64,000 nt of DNA. Source: CBDANZ01 sp965197865 (GTDB lineage Bacteria; Acidobacteriota; Vicinamibacteria; Vicinamibacterales; CAVVIG01). The notes beneath the pieces were generated by a model. The model saw only the letters and a program-made list of their open reading frames with translations, made no database searches and was not told the DNA's origin. The translations under genes and the position numbers were made by a program. Below are positions 36,101-47,444 of the stretch, one piece after another (the first letter of the stretch is position 1; each line of letters starts with the position of its first letter). The stretch covers positions 604,444 through 668,443 of the forward strand of contig CBDANZ010000002.1 in the NCBI GenBank assembly GCA_965197865.1, given 5' to 3'.

Positions 36101-36745
36101 CGCATCGCTCTCTCGCACGTAATGAACGTCGTTCGTGCAGACGAGCGGAAGGTTCAGATCGCGGGCGATTGCCGGCAGGGCACCGTTCACAATGCGCTGC
36201 TCCTCAATGCCGTGCCACTGCATTTCGAGGAAGAAATTCCTGGCGCCCAGAATGTCCCGATACTTCGCAGCCGCCTCAATCGCCCTGCGTTCCTGGTGAT
36301 GCCAAAGGCCTTCAGCCACTTCGCCTTTCAGGCAACTGCTCAACCCGATGAGCCCCTTCGCGTGCTGCGCCAGAATTTCCTTATCGATCCGCGGCTTGTA
36401 GTAGAACCCCTCCGTGTAGCCAGCCGAGACCAGCTTGATCAGGTTGTGGTAGCCCTCGATCGTCTCGGCCAGCAGGATCAGGTGATTCTGGGTGTCCCCC
36501 GGGCTGCCGCTCTTGTTGTGCCGGCTGCCTGGCGCGACGTAGACCTCGCACCCGAGCACCGGGTTCAGCCCGCGGGCCCGCGCGCGGTCATGAAAGATGA
36601 CCGACGAGAACATGTTCCCGTGCTCGGTCACCCCCAGGGCCGACATTTGAAGCCGGATGGCCTCATCCAGTAGCTCGTCGATACGACACGCGCCGTCAAG
36701 CAGCGAGTATTCCGTATGGAGATGAAGATGAACGAAGTCGGCCAT
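33134..36745 (-). CDS. dnaE: DNA polymerase III subunit alpha
   Basis: 1203 residues. The N-terminal PHP domain begins FVHLHLHTEYSLLDGACR, followed by GNMFSSVIFH. The palm domain contains the catalytic motif PDIDIDF near residue 410. The thumb and fingers include GPGRGSAAGSLAAY and FQFESSGMRDILRKAKP. The tandem helix-hairpin-helix region and the OB domain (RIGGIVAACRQLTTRKGDRMAVFTLED) are near the C-terminus. It is the replicative polymerase. A glycine/serine stretch near residue 1010 (GSRGGASSTGSGSK) is a probable linker. It is the first gene of the accA-recJ-lptC-lptA-lptB-rpoN run. Confidence 0.96.
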   Translation of the reverse strand: MADFVHLHLHTEYSLLDGACRIDELLDEAIRLQMSALGVTEHGNMFSSVIFHDRARARGLNPVLGCEVYVAPGSRHNKSGSPGDTQNHLILLAETIEGYHNLIKLVSAGYTEGFYYKPRIDKEILAQHAKGLIGLSSCLKGEVAEGLWHHQERRAIEAAAKYRDILGARNFFLEMQWHGIEEQRIVNGALPAIARDLNLPLVCTNDVHYVRESDAHPHDVLLCIGTGKAFSDPRRLRYQGKHFFLKTPEEMAEVFRDYPDALRNTVRIAERCNVGLPEGQNSLPNFDVPPGFTLDEYFEHVAREGFRQRLARLKQLADSGKLHHTMDEYERRLSYEIDMIKRMKYAGYFLIVWDFIRYAREQGIPVGPGRGSAAGSLAAYSMRITDVDPLDFDLIFERFLNPERISLPDIDIDFCERRRGEVIEYVTRRYGRDNVAQIITFGTMKARAVVRDVGRVLEMSFSDVDRVAKQIPAALDVTLGKALEESLALRELQQSDPKVKELLSVAKRLEGMTRHASVHAAGVVIAPKAITEYAPLYKGARDEITTQWSMKEIERIGLLKMDFLGLSTLTLVFDARAEIRRTTGVELDIDNLPLNDGKTYQLFQEGQTYGIFQFESSGMRDILRKAKPQRLDDLIALNALYRPGPLRSGMVDDFIARKQGRTEVKYELPQLEPILGDTYGVIAYQEQVMRISNALAGFTLGEADLLRKAMGKKNPAVMARQRGKFVEGAKKNGISEVRAARIFELMEHFAGYGFNKSHSTAYALLAYQTAYLKANYPWHFAAALLTIEAQNIEKLAFYLSDCRDRGIPVLPPDINESQLRFTVEPGKGVRFGLTAIRNVGEGAIESLLAVRAKHGRISSLAALCEDLDLRLVNKRVFESLVKGGAFDSLARADAAVESCPSRTLRPRLLAAVDLAWDHGARHQRDRDEGQAQLFGVFPGDDARDDAGAQLEAGFALPPAEPWSESEQLAFEKETLGLYWSGHPVDRYAGELKQFGAKSTGGLAELPPIGSRGGASSTGSGSKPIESDMRIGGIVAACRQLTTRKGDRMAVFTLEDAQGGVEVIVFPEAYQRAAGLIQTGTMVLVRGKLERDDKSVRVLASEIVPLEALRERLAREIAIRVTMPADRRLFEALESVFASHRGDRRVSFELELQGPVNGDPSERLVRRTRLLVRADVSSQIRVQASPALVAAVERIVGQGSVSLR

Positions 36746-36895
36746 CAGATTGTCCTTAGTCCCTGGTTCCTAGTCGCTGGTCTGTCCATTGTGCCTGGTC
36801 GTCCTCCGTTCTCGCGCTTGGTCCGTCCTGTTTGGCGAATCCTGCCTGTCCATCATGATCGATCAAGACCAAAAGGCCAACGGCGACGGACCAAC
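36746..36895. repeat. Degenerate heptad-like tract between dnaE and guaA
   Basis: Starting near 36758 the sequence reads as GTCCCTG, GTTCCTA, GTCGCTG, GTCTGTC and then CCTGGTC, GTCCTCC, each seven bases. No coding sequence is visible in the 150 bases. Any dnaE promoter would lie within or upstream of it. Confidence 0.5.
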
Positions 36896-38431
36896 TCATT
36901 CCCACTCAACCGTCGAAGGCGGCTTCGACGAAATGTCGTAGACGACGCGGTTGATTCCGCGAATCTCGTTAACGATGCGCGAGGAGATCCGCGCGAGCAG
37001 CTCGTGCGGAAGACGCGCCCAGTCAGCGGTCATGCCGTCACGACTTTCAACGGCGCGGATCGCGACCGTGTATTCGTACGTCCGCTCGTCGCCCATGACG
37101 CCGACGCTCCGCACCGGGAGCAGCACCGCGAAGCTCTGCCACAGACGCGCGTACCAGCCATTTCGCTTCACTTCTTCGGCCACAATGCGATCCGCCCGCC
37201 TGAGCAGATCCAAGCGCCGCTGGGTCACCTCGCCGAGAATGCGTATGGCGAGGCCTGGTCCCGGGAACGGCTGCCGCACGACGAACTCTTCCCCGAGGCC
37301 CAGCTTGCGTCCGACCTCTCGGACCTCATCCTTGAACAGCTCGCGCAGAGGCTCCACCAGCTTCAGGCGCATGCGCTCGGGCAATCCCCCGACGTTGTGG
37401 TGGCTCTTGATCAGCGCCGACTCGCCGACGATCGACACCGACTCGATCACGTCGGGATACAGCGTGCCCTGCGCCAGAAACTCGACCGGCCCGAGCTTCG
37501 CCGCCTCCCCCTCGAAGACATCGATGAAGGCGGCACCGATGATCTTGCGCTTGTCCTCGGGATCGGTGACGTTGGCCAGACGCTCGAGAAACAGCACCGA
37601 GGCGTCCACGAACACCAGAGGCAGCGTCAAGCGCTCGAACCGTTTCCGAACCTGGGCGGCTTCGTCGAGTCGCAGCACGCCGTTGTCGACGAAAACGCAG
37701 GTGAGCGCGTTCCCTATCGCGCGATGGATGATCAGTGCGGCCACCGTCGAGTCGACGCCGCCGCTCACCGCGCAGACCACGCGTCGATCGCCGACCTGCT
37801 CTCGAATCTTCGCTTTCGCCTCCTCCACAAATGACGCCATCGTCCAGTCCCCAACGCATCCGCACAGGCCGTACGCGAAATTGCGCAGAATCTCCCTCCC
37901 GCTCTCGGTATGCGTGACCTCTGGGTGAAACAGCAACGCATAGAGCTGACGAGCAAGATTCGCCATGGCCGCCACAGGGGCGTTCGCGCTCCTGGCCACG
38001 ACCGTGAATCCCGCCGGCGCCGCGGCAACCAGATCGCCGTGACTCGCCCAAACCCGAATCTGAGTCGGCACGTTGGCGAAGAGCGCCGTACCACAGGTGA
38101 TGTCGACCGACGCGTGTCCGAACTCGCGCTCCGGCGCCGGCGCCACCTTCCCGCCGAGCACATGCGCCATCAACTGCATGCCGTAGCAGATGCCGAGTGT
38201 GGGGAGCCCGAGATCGAAAACAGCTGCGTCGCATTTTGGCGCGCGAGCATCCGAAACGCCCTTAGGGCTGCCCGATAGAATGATGCCGACCGGGCCTCGT
38301 GCGCCAATCTTCTCAGCAGGCGTATCAGACGGCCAGATTTCCGAGTGGACCGAGAGTTCCCGCAATCGTCTCGCGATGAGCTGAGTATATTGGGAACCGA
38401 AATCCAGAACGACGATGGTCTGATGGCTCAC
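36896..38431 (-). CDS. guaA: GMP synthase (glutamine-hydrolysing)
   Basis: 511 residues. Class I glutamine amidotransferase domain with nucleophile Cys82 (GICYGMQ) and His169/Glu171 (FHPEVTH). ATP-pyrophosphatase PP-loop SGGVDS at 223-228, then the dimerisation domain ending KPPSTVEWE. It aminates XMP to GMP in purine synthesis. It stands between dnaE (same strand) and a divergent beta-propeller gene. Confidence 0.97.
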   Translation of the reverse strand: MSHQTIVVLDFGSQYTQLIARRLRELSVHSEIWPSDTPAEKIGARGPVGIILSGSPKGVSDARAPKCDAAVFDLGLPTLGICYGMQLMAHVLGGKVAPAPEREFGHASVDITCGTALFANVPTQIRVWASHGDLVAAAPAGFTVVARSANAPVAAMANLARQLYALLFHPEVTHTESGREILRNFAYGLCGCVGDWTMASFVEEAKAKIREQVGDRRVVCAVSGGVDSTVAALIIHRAIGNALTCVFVDNGVLRLDEAAQVRKRFERLTLPLVFVDASVLFLERLANVTDPEDKRKIIGAAFIDVFEGEAAKLGPVEFLAQGTLYPDVIESVSIVGESALIKSHHNVGGLPERMRLKLVEPLRELFKDEVREVGRKLGLGEEFVVRQPFPGPGLAIRILGEVTQRRLDLLRRADRIVAEEVKRNGWYARLWQSFAVLLPVRSVGVMGDERTYEYTVAIRAVESRDGMTADWARLPHELLARISSRIVNEIRGINRVVYDISSKPPSTVEWE

Positions 38432-38501
38432 GAGGAGTGCACAGCCTGGAGTCCACGCTCGAGTCGAATAGTTGGGAAACTTAGAAGGTTATTATAACGG
38501 T

Positions 38502-39713
38502 GTGTGGACGCCGCGAACCACGATATGTTCTAGTGCGCTTGCCCTGACGCTTTCCGCCGGTGATTCCGTCGTTGGCCAGTCGTCGCCTCGGCCGCTTCCT
38601 TCGTCTCGGACCCCGAACGACACGCGCCGGACGTCTGTGGAACCGTTGTCGCTCTTCCCGGTTCGAACCCTCTGGACGCTCGCCCTCAACAATGCCCTCA
38701 TCGGGCCGCCTGGATTCGACGGCGCTCGCGGGTACTTTCCAATCGAAGGCGAGCGCCTAGTTGCCTACGACCTGGTGCGTGGAGAGCAGCTTTGGATTGT
38801 TCAGGCGCCGACGATCGCGCAGCCAGTTTCCGGCGACGGGCTTGTCTTCTACGTGGAGCCAGACGCGATCGTGGCGCTCCGCGCCCAGGACGGATCCCAG
38901 GCGTGGCGCCGGCCTCTCCTGGAACCTCTCGCCGTTCGGATCGTATGGGGCAACGGCTGGCTAATTGCTTCGACCGTCTCGGGATCGATACTTGCGTTCC
39001 GAGCGCTCGACGGCGACTTGATCTGGACGCGCAATGTCGGAGCGCGCGTGAGCGCACCCCCTTCGCTCGCGGCCGATCGAATGTACGTCCCCCTCGCGGA
39101 CCGGCGCATCGTCGCCTTGCAGGTGCAAGACGGTCAGCCCGTTTGGGAGCGCCGGATCGGCGGCGTGCCGAGCGATGGGCTCGCGCTCGACGATCGCGTG
39201 TACTTCGGCTCCGACGACAATTTCCTGTACTGCCTCAAGACCGACAAGGGTCAAATCGACTGGCGATGGCGAACAGGGGCTGATGTGGCCGGCACGCCGG
39301 TGGTCGACGAAGCACGGGTCTATTTCGTCTCGCTCGACAACGTCCTCCGCGGCCTCAACAGAAAGAGCGGCGCCCAGCAGTGGAAACGCGCTCTGCCGAT
39401 GAGGCCAAAGAGCGGACCGCTGCTCGTGGCCAATGCGCTCCTCGTGAGGGGTATCGCGCCCACGCTGCGCGCGTATCTCGCGCTTGACGGCGCTCCTGCT
39501 GGCGAAGTCACTCTTTCCGGCGAACTTGTGTCGCCGCCACATCTGGTCGCCGGGACTCTTCTGCCAACGCTCATTGTAGTGACAGGCGACCTCGTGAAGG
39601 GGGCGACGGTGACCGCGTTGATCCGCGCGATTGAACCGCCGATCTTGCCCCTCGCGCCGCTACCAAATCCGACGATGCCAAACCCCAGCGAGTTCGGCTC
39701 AAATTCACCATAG
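38502..39713 (+). CDS. PQQ-like beta-propeller repeat protein (BamB-like)
   Basis: 403 residues if started at the GTG at 38502; a TTG at 38472 is possible. A weak N-terminal export signal (TTICSSALALTLSAGDSVVG) precedes a propeller of PQQ-type repeats: GERLVAYDLVRGEQLWIVQ, DAIVALRAQDGSQAWRRPL, GSILAFRALDGDLIWTRNV, RRIVALQVQDGQPVWERRI, NFLYCLKTDKGQIDWRW and NVLRGLNRKSGAQQWKRAL. Such proteins include the outer-membrane assembly factor BamB and many of unknown role. It is 33 bases upstream of the large histidine kinase, so a sensory partnership is possible but unproven. Confidence 0.75.
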   Translation: MWTPRTTICSSALALTLSAGDSVVGQSSPRPLPSSRTPNDTRRTSVEPLSLFPVRTLWTLALNNALIGPPGFDGARGYFPIEGERLVAYDLVRGEQLWIVQAPTIAQPVSGDGLVFYVEPDAIVALRAQDGSQAWRRPLLEPLAVRIVWGNGWLIASTVSGSILAFRALDGDLIWTRNVGARVSAPPSLAADRMYVPLADRRIVALQVQDGQPVWERRIGGVPSDGLALDDRVYFGSDDNFLYCLKTDKGQIDWRWRTGADVAGTPVVDEARVYFVSLDNVLRGLNRKSGAQQWKRALPMRPKSGPLLVANALLVRGIAPTLRAYLALDGAPAGEVTLSGELVSPPHLVAGTLLPTLIVVTGDLVKGATVTALIRAIEPPILPLAPLPNPTMPNPSEFGSNSP

Positions 39714-39746
39714 CGGCCGCCACACACGTGTATTCTGTGAAGGACG

Positions 39747-43739
<3,993 letters not shown>

Positions 43740-43754
<15 letters not shown>

Positions 43755-43925
43755 CCACAACAATGGTGACATCGTCGTCTTGCGTCCCGCCGCAGAACGC
43801 GCGGAGATCGGCCAGGATGCCGTTGAGTAGCGTCTGCGGATCCTGGCCGGCCCGGACCGCACGCCCTCGATGAGTCAGTCGTCGCCAAGAACCATATCAC
43901 CCGGAGCCAGCGTGAAGGTTTTCCT
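43740..43925 (-). pseudogene. C-terminal remnant of a SpoIIE-type PP2C phosphatase
   Basis: On the minus strand the phrase TLAPGDMVLGDD near 43910, after a frameshift, leads to RAGQDPQTLLNGILADLRAFCGG and DDDVTIVVATSRG. That is the closing part of SpoIIE phosphatases (family pattern: LxPGDxLxxYTDG ... DDITLVV). The catalytic N-terminal portion is missing and the frame is broken, so it is non-functional. Confidence 0.5.
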
Positions 43926-43999
43926 CGTGCGACGCGTGCTCGAACAGCGTGCAAAGAAAGATCACCGGGACGCGGAAGCTCTTGCGCTACCGCGCGAGC

Positions 44000-44213
44000 C
44001 CCATGAATCCGCCCATGTCGGTGCCGACGGCCCTGGCGACCCCTCCGACAACGACATCGTCCAGCTCTCGAGCACACAGTTATCGGCACACTCCCGCATC
44101 AGCGCGTCGCTGTCATGCCGATGGAATGCGTCGACAACCTTCTCGACCAATGTGCTGATCTCCTTGCGCGTTATCTTCTGCCTCGCAGCTATTTCACCGA
44201 GCCGCCATATCAC
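44000..44213 (-). pseudogene. SnoaL/NTF2-like N-terminal remnant
   Basis: The frame beginning near 44213 reads ISTLVEKVVDAFHRHDSDALMRECADNCVLES, the first helices of SnoaL-like proteins (VDAFNAHDxDAL...DCVLES pattern). After that the sequence leaves the family and the remaining residues look like out-of-frame reading. It overlaps the end of pssA by about 20 bases. Between this and the phosphatase remnant nothing else is recognisable. Confidence 0.45.
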
Positions 44214-45030
44214 GGGTGGATGTGGCGACCTTCTGCTCGCCTGTGGCGGCGGTTGACCCCTGCGCGTCGCGCCGGCGGGGCCGTGTAATTCTTATTCCCA
44301 CGAGCGGAGAAGCCAGATACGCGTACGCCATCGCGATGAGCACGCCGCGTGGGTGCGTAGTGGTGAGCATGATGCCGCCGGCGATGAGAAACAGCACCGT
44401 GTACGGCCGGCGTGTTCGGAGGTCGATGGTCTTGAAACTGCGGAACCGGATCGTGCTGACCATCAAGACGGCCGGAACGAGCACCATCGCCAGGGCAAAC
44501 AACGCCTCGCGCAGATCGTAGAGCCCGACGGGATACGCGAAGACGGTGGCGGCGGGCACGCCCGCCGCCGCAGGGCTCGGCATCCCGACGAAATATCGCT
44601 TGTCGCCTCCGCTCGCGCTCTGGATGTTGAACCGAGCGAGCCGCATCGCAGCCGCGGTCACGAACAGGAATCCCGCGGCCCAGCCCAGCCGTCCAAGCGA
44701 GGACAGTCCCCACGCGAACGAGAGAATGGCCGGCGCAATACCGAACGAGATGACGTCGGCAAGCGAATCAAACTCTACGCCGAAGTCGCTTTCCGTGTCG
44801 GTGAGTCTCGCGATGCGGCCATCGAGCATGTCCAGCACAATCGCGAAGCCGATGAAAGGCGCGGCCGTCTCGTACTCGCCGCGCATGGCATAGATGACGC
44901 AGGCGTAACCGCAGAACAGATTCGCCACCGTGAACAGGCTAGGCAGCAGGGCCACACCCCGCCGGAGGCGCCGACGCGGCGGCTCGTTCACGCGACGCAG
45001 AAATCTGAGCTGGTTTTCGCGTTGATCCAT
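44194..45030 (-). CDS. pssA: CDP-diacylglycerol-serine O-phosphatidyltransferase
   Basis: 278 residues. The CDP-alcohol phosphotransferase motif is complete: Asp70-Gly71-x2-Ala74-Arg75-x8-Gly84-x3-Asp88-x3-Asp92. There are about eight membrane helices. It makes phosphatidylserine from CDP-diacylglycerol and serine, and the next gene upstream decarboxylates it. The last 30 residues are charged and less conserved. Confidence 0.92.
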   Translation of the reverse strand: MDQRENQLRFLRRVNEPPRRRLRRGVALLPSLFTVANLFCGYACVIYAMRGEYETAAPFIGFAIVLDMLDGRIARLTDTESDFGVEFDSLADVISFGIAPAILSFAWGLSSLGRLGWAAGFLFVTAAAMRLARFNIQSASGGDKRYFVGMPSPAAAGVPAATVFAYPVGLYDLREALFALAMVLVPAVLMVSTIRFRSFKTIDLRTRRPYTVLFLIAGGIMLTTTHPRGVLIAMAYAYLASPLVGIRITRPRRRDAQGSTAATGEQKVATSTRDMAAR

Positions 45031-45096
45031 CGCTCCTGCAGCGGGTCCAAAGCCCCGCTCATGTCGGTGGGGTTTGAGCCGCTCCGGTCCGAGGCC

Positions 45097-45732
45097 TCAG
45101 TGTAACACTGCGATGATCGTTTCGCCCCCGCGGACGACCTCGCCCACCTTGATGCGAATGTCGGTGCCTAGCGGCAAGAAGACGTCCATTCGCGAGCCGA
45201 ACTTCATGATGCCGTAGCGATCGCCGGCGCGCACCTCCGCCCCCGGCTCGACACGGCAGACGACCCGTCGCGCCAGGATGCCAACCAATTGTCGCGCCAC
45301 AACCGTCCGCCCGTCGTGATCGATCCAGATCTCGCATCGCTCGTTGACCGTCGCCGCGCGGGGCCGGTACGCTGGCAGAAAGCGCCCGCGCGTGTAGGTC
45401 ACCCGTGCGATGCGCCCTGACACCGGAACGCGGTTCACGTGTACATCCAGCGGCGAGAGGAAGATGCTGATCTGCTGCCAGATCCCAGGCGGGGCCGCTT
45501 CCGCGGCTGCTGGACCTGCAACGAGGACACGCCCGTCCGCCGGCGACAGCACGGCATCGCCTCCGGCGACGACTCGCCGCCCGGGATCGCGGAAGAAAAA
45601 GAGAAAGAAGCCGCCCAGGACGAGGAACGGGATTGCCAGGAGCCACCCGACCGAGACGCCCAAGACGAGGGCGAGCGCCAGCGCTCCGCCGACAAACGGT
45701 ACCCCCGCTGGATCGATGCGCAGGCGCGCCAT
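45097..45732 (-). CDS. psd: Phosphatidylserine decarboxylase, short (archaetidylserine-like) type
   Basis: 211 residues from the ATG at 45732. Two N-terminal membrane helices (GALALALVLGVSV and AIPFLVLGGFFLFFF) precede the conserved FFRDPGRRV, the middle segment FLSPLDVHVNRVPVSG and the self-cleavage site Gly179-Ser180 in KFGSRMDVFLP, where a pyruvoyl group forms. It produces phosphatidylethanolamine and is paired with pssA 66 bases downstream. A longer reading from 45813 would translate a palindromic repeat, so I prefer the shorter start. Confidence 0.93.
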   Translation of the reverse strand: MARLRIDPAGVPFVGGALALALVLGVSVGWLLAIPFLVLGGFFLFFFRDPGRRVVAGGDAVLSPADGRVLVAGPAAAEAAPPGIWQQISIFLSPLDVHVNRVPVSGRIARVTYTRGRFLPAYRPRAATVNERCEIWIDHDGRTVVARQLVGILARRVVCRVEPGAEVRAGDRYGIMKFGSRMDVFLPLGTDIRIKVGEVVRGGETIIAVLH

Positions 45733-45763
45733 CGGCTGTTTAGTCTTAGTGACGTTGGCAATG

Positions 45764-45802
45764 TCCGCCTTCAGGCGGAGTCTGGCCGGCTGAAGCCGGC
45801 CA
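45764..45802. repeat. Pair of REP-like palindromes upstream of psd
   Basis: Two perfect hairpins back to back: TCCGCC-TTCA-GGCGGA (45764-45779) and TGGCCGGC-TGAA-GCCGGCCA (45783-45802). The loops are complementary (TTCA and TGAA), meaning the two units are in opposite orientation, as in bacterial interspersed mosaic elements. They lie in the leader between the DUF465 gene and psd. Confidence 0.75.
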
Positions 45803-45832
45803 CTGCCAGTCATGAAGTTTACCCTCCAGTTC

Positions 45833-46105
45833 CTACCCCCGCGGCGGTGACGACGGGTCGGACATTGGAGACACGGGGCTTTGGCGCTGGCGCTGGTTGC
45901 GAAGGATGTCTTCCATCCGGTCCTTGAGCTGCAGCTTGCGCTTCTTCAAGTTCACTTTTTCGAACTGCTCAGGTTCCGACAGGTAGGGTTTCTCGGCAAG
46001 TTGGTGAAGGCGACCCTCGAGTTCGTGGTGCTTGACGGCGAGCTGATGAAACTCCTGGTCCGTCTGCAGCATCAGTTCCAGCAGCTCCTGCGCCTGCTCA
46101 TTCAT
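45833..46105 (-). CDS. DUF465 (YdcH-like) small coiled-coil protein
   Basis: 90 residues from the internal ATG at 46105, which has a good upstream AAGGAGGCGGAG site. A helical hairpin (FHQLAVKHHELEGRLHQL ... EQFEKVNLKKRKLQLKDRMEDILR) is the YdcH/DUF465 signature. The Ser/Pro tail after residue 75 is variable. Function unknown. A GTG at 46192 would add 29 residues with no similarity. Confidence 0.75.
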   Translation of the reverse strand: MNEQAQELLELMLQTDQEFHQLAVKHHELEGRLHQLAEKPYLSEPEQFEKVNLKKRKLQLKDRMEDILRNQRQRQSPVSPMSDPSSPPRG

Positions 46106-46207
46106 GCTCCGCCTCCTTGGTGAGGTGGTCCAGAACGTTGATTGCGGGCGTGCGGCGGCATCGTCCCCGGCGTGTACGGCCGAACCTACCACAAGGGTTG
46201 AGGCGGT

Positions 46208-46705
46208 TCAAGCCGGCTCGCGTGGACTGACTTCCACCGGCCGCTCCTCGCGCCGGAGGACGAGCGCGTCTTCGACGGGATTGCCATAATAATTGCTCCT
46301 AACGCCGACCCGGGAGAATCCGAACCCCTCGTACAGGTGCCGAGCGGCGTCGTTCGATTGCCGGACCTCCAGGATGCACCGCTTGGCGCCCAGCCTGACA
46401 CCTTCTTGCAGGACCCGAGTCAGCAGCGCCGACGCGACGCCTTCGCGTCGACGCTCGGGCAGTACCGCAAGATTGTTGATGTGCAGCTCGTCCAGAATCC
46501 GCCAGAACGAGCAGAAACCGACGACGTGGTGGCACTCGTCTTTGGCGAGATAGAAGAACGACACACCTTCGTTGTTGAGCTCAGCGAGGTACATCTCGTG
46601 CGTCCACGGGTGCGTGAAGGAGGCTTCTTCGACGTTGAGGATGACGTCGATCTCACTGGGCGATACCAAGGGTTCCACGATCCAGGCACCCATAGAAGTG
46701 TCCAC
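46208..46705 (-). CDS. rimI: Ribosomal protein S18 alanine N-acetyltransferase RimI
   Basis: 165 residues. GNAT fold: ILNVEEASFTHPWTHEMYLAEL at the start, ELHINNLAVLPERRREGVASALLTRVL (acetyl-CoA loop RREGVA), ILEVRQSNDAARHLYEGFGF, and a Tyr-Tyr (SNYYGNPVEDALVL). It lies 5 bases downstream of tsaB, the widespread tsaB-rimI pairing. Confidence 0.92.
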   Translation of the reverse strand: MDTSMGAWIVEPLVSPSEIDVILNVEEASFTHPWTHEMYLAELNNEGVSFFYLAKDECHHVVGFCSFWRILDELHINNLAVLPERRREGVASALLTRVLQEGVRLGAKRCILEVRQSNDAARHLYEGFGFSRVGVRSNYYGNPVEDALVLRREERPVEVSPREPA

Positions 46706-46710
46706 TGTGA

Positions 46711-47421
46711 TTATGTCCTGTCTCTCTCCCGCGCGATCTCGGCGTCGGGGCGTCGCACATACAGCGGCTCCACGCCGGCGGGATCAACGGTGTCCCCGGC
46801 TTTCGCGCGATCGACCGCCATCAGCCCCAAGGTCACGGCCAACGCGGGAGACGGCTTTACCAGACTTCGCCCTGCGATCACATCCGCGTACAGCACGGCC
46901 CCGTCGCCGACGACCACGTTCGGCACGCCGACCAACGACGACCAGCGCGACAACGTTCCTGCTGGATCCCCAACCGCGGCCGAGTCGATCTGGACGAGCC
47001 GCGCCTTGCTGAAAGCCGGTCGGTCGGCTACTTGGTACAGCGCGCTGAACACATCGCGCCGGTGTGCGTCCATCCAGGCGGCTACCGTCGCGCGTTGCGG
47101 CACATCCAGGCTGCCCGCCTGCGCGAGCGCCTCCAACGCCGATACAGCCACGATTCGTCGTCGGTTGACGAATGCGAGCCCCTGGATCGTCGCGATGCCG
47201 ATGCGGAGGCCGGTGAATGAGCCCGGGCCGGCCGCGACAGCGAATACGTCGACCGATGACAAGCCAACGCCGGCGGCGTCCAGCACGCTCAGGATATCTC
47301 CCGGCAAGCTCTCGGCATGCGTGCGCAATGGATCGCCGTGCCGCTCGGCAAGAATCCGATCGTCTTCGACGAGCGCGACGGTTCGAGCGCGCGTCGAGGT
47401 GTCCAGCGCGAGCACACGCAT
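46711..47421 (-). CDS. tsaB: tRNA threonylcarbamoyladenosine biosynthesis protein TsaB
   Basis: 236 residues. N-terminal ASKHA motif LALDTSTRARTVALVED, then HAESLPGDILSVLDAAG and AVAAGPGSFTGLRIGIATIQGLA, the TsaB signature. It scaffolds TsaD and TsaE in making t6A37 of ANN-reading tRNAs. It begins 23 bases from the divergent mutS start. Confidence 0.93.
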   Translation of the reverse strand: MRVLALDTSTRARTVALVEDDRILAERHGDPLRTHAESLPGDILSVLDAAGVGLSSVDVFAVAAGPGSFTGLRIGIATIQGLAFVNRRRIVAVSALEALAQAGSLDVPQRATVAAWMDAHRRDVFSALYQVADRPAFSKARLVQIDSAAVGDPAGTLSRWSSLVGVPNVVVGDGAVLYADVIAGRSLVKPSPALAVTLGLMAVDRAKAGDTVDPAGVEPLYVRRPDAEIARERDRT

Positions 47422-47444
47422 GCGTTAAACTACGTTACACGAAC

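Noticed and set aside
35435..37834. Long plus-strand ORFs opposite dnaE and guaA
   Set aside because: Shadows produced by GC-rich codon usage; the minus-strand genes are certain.
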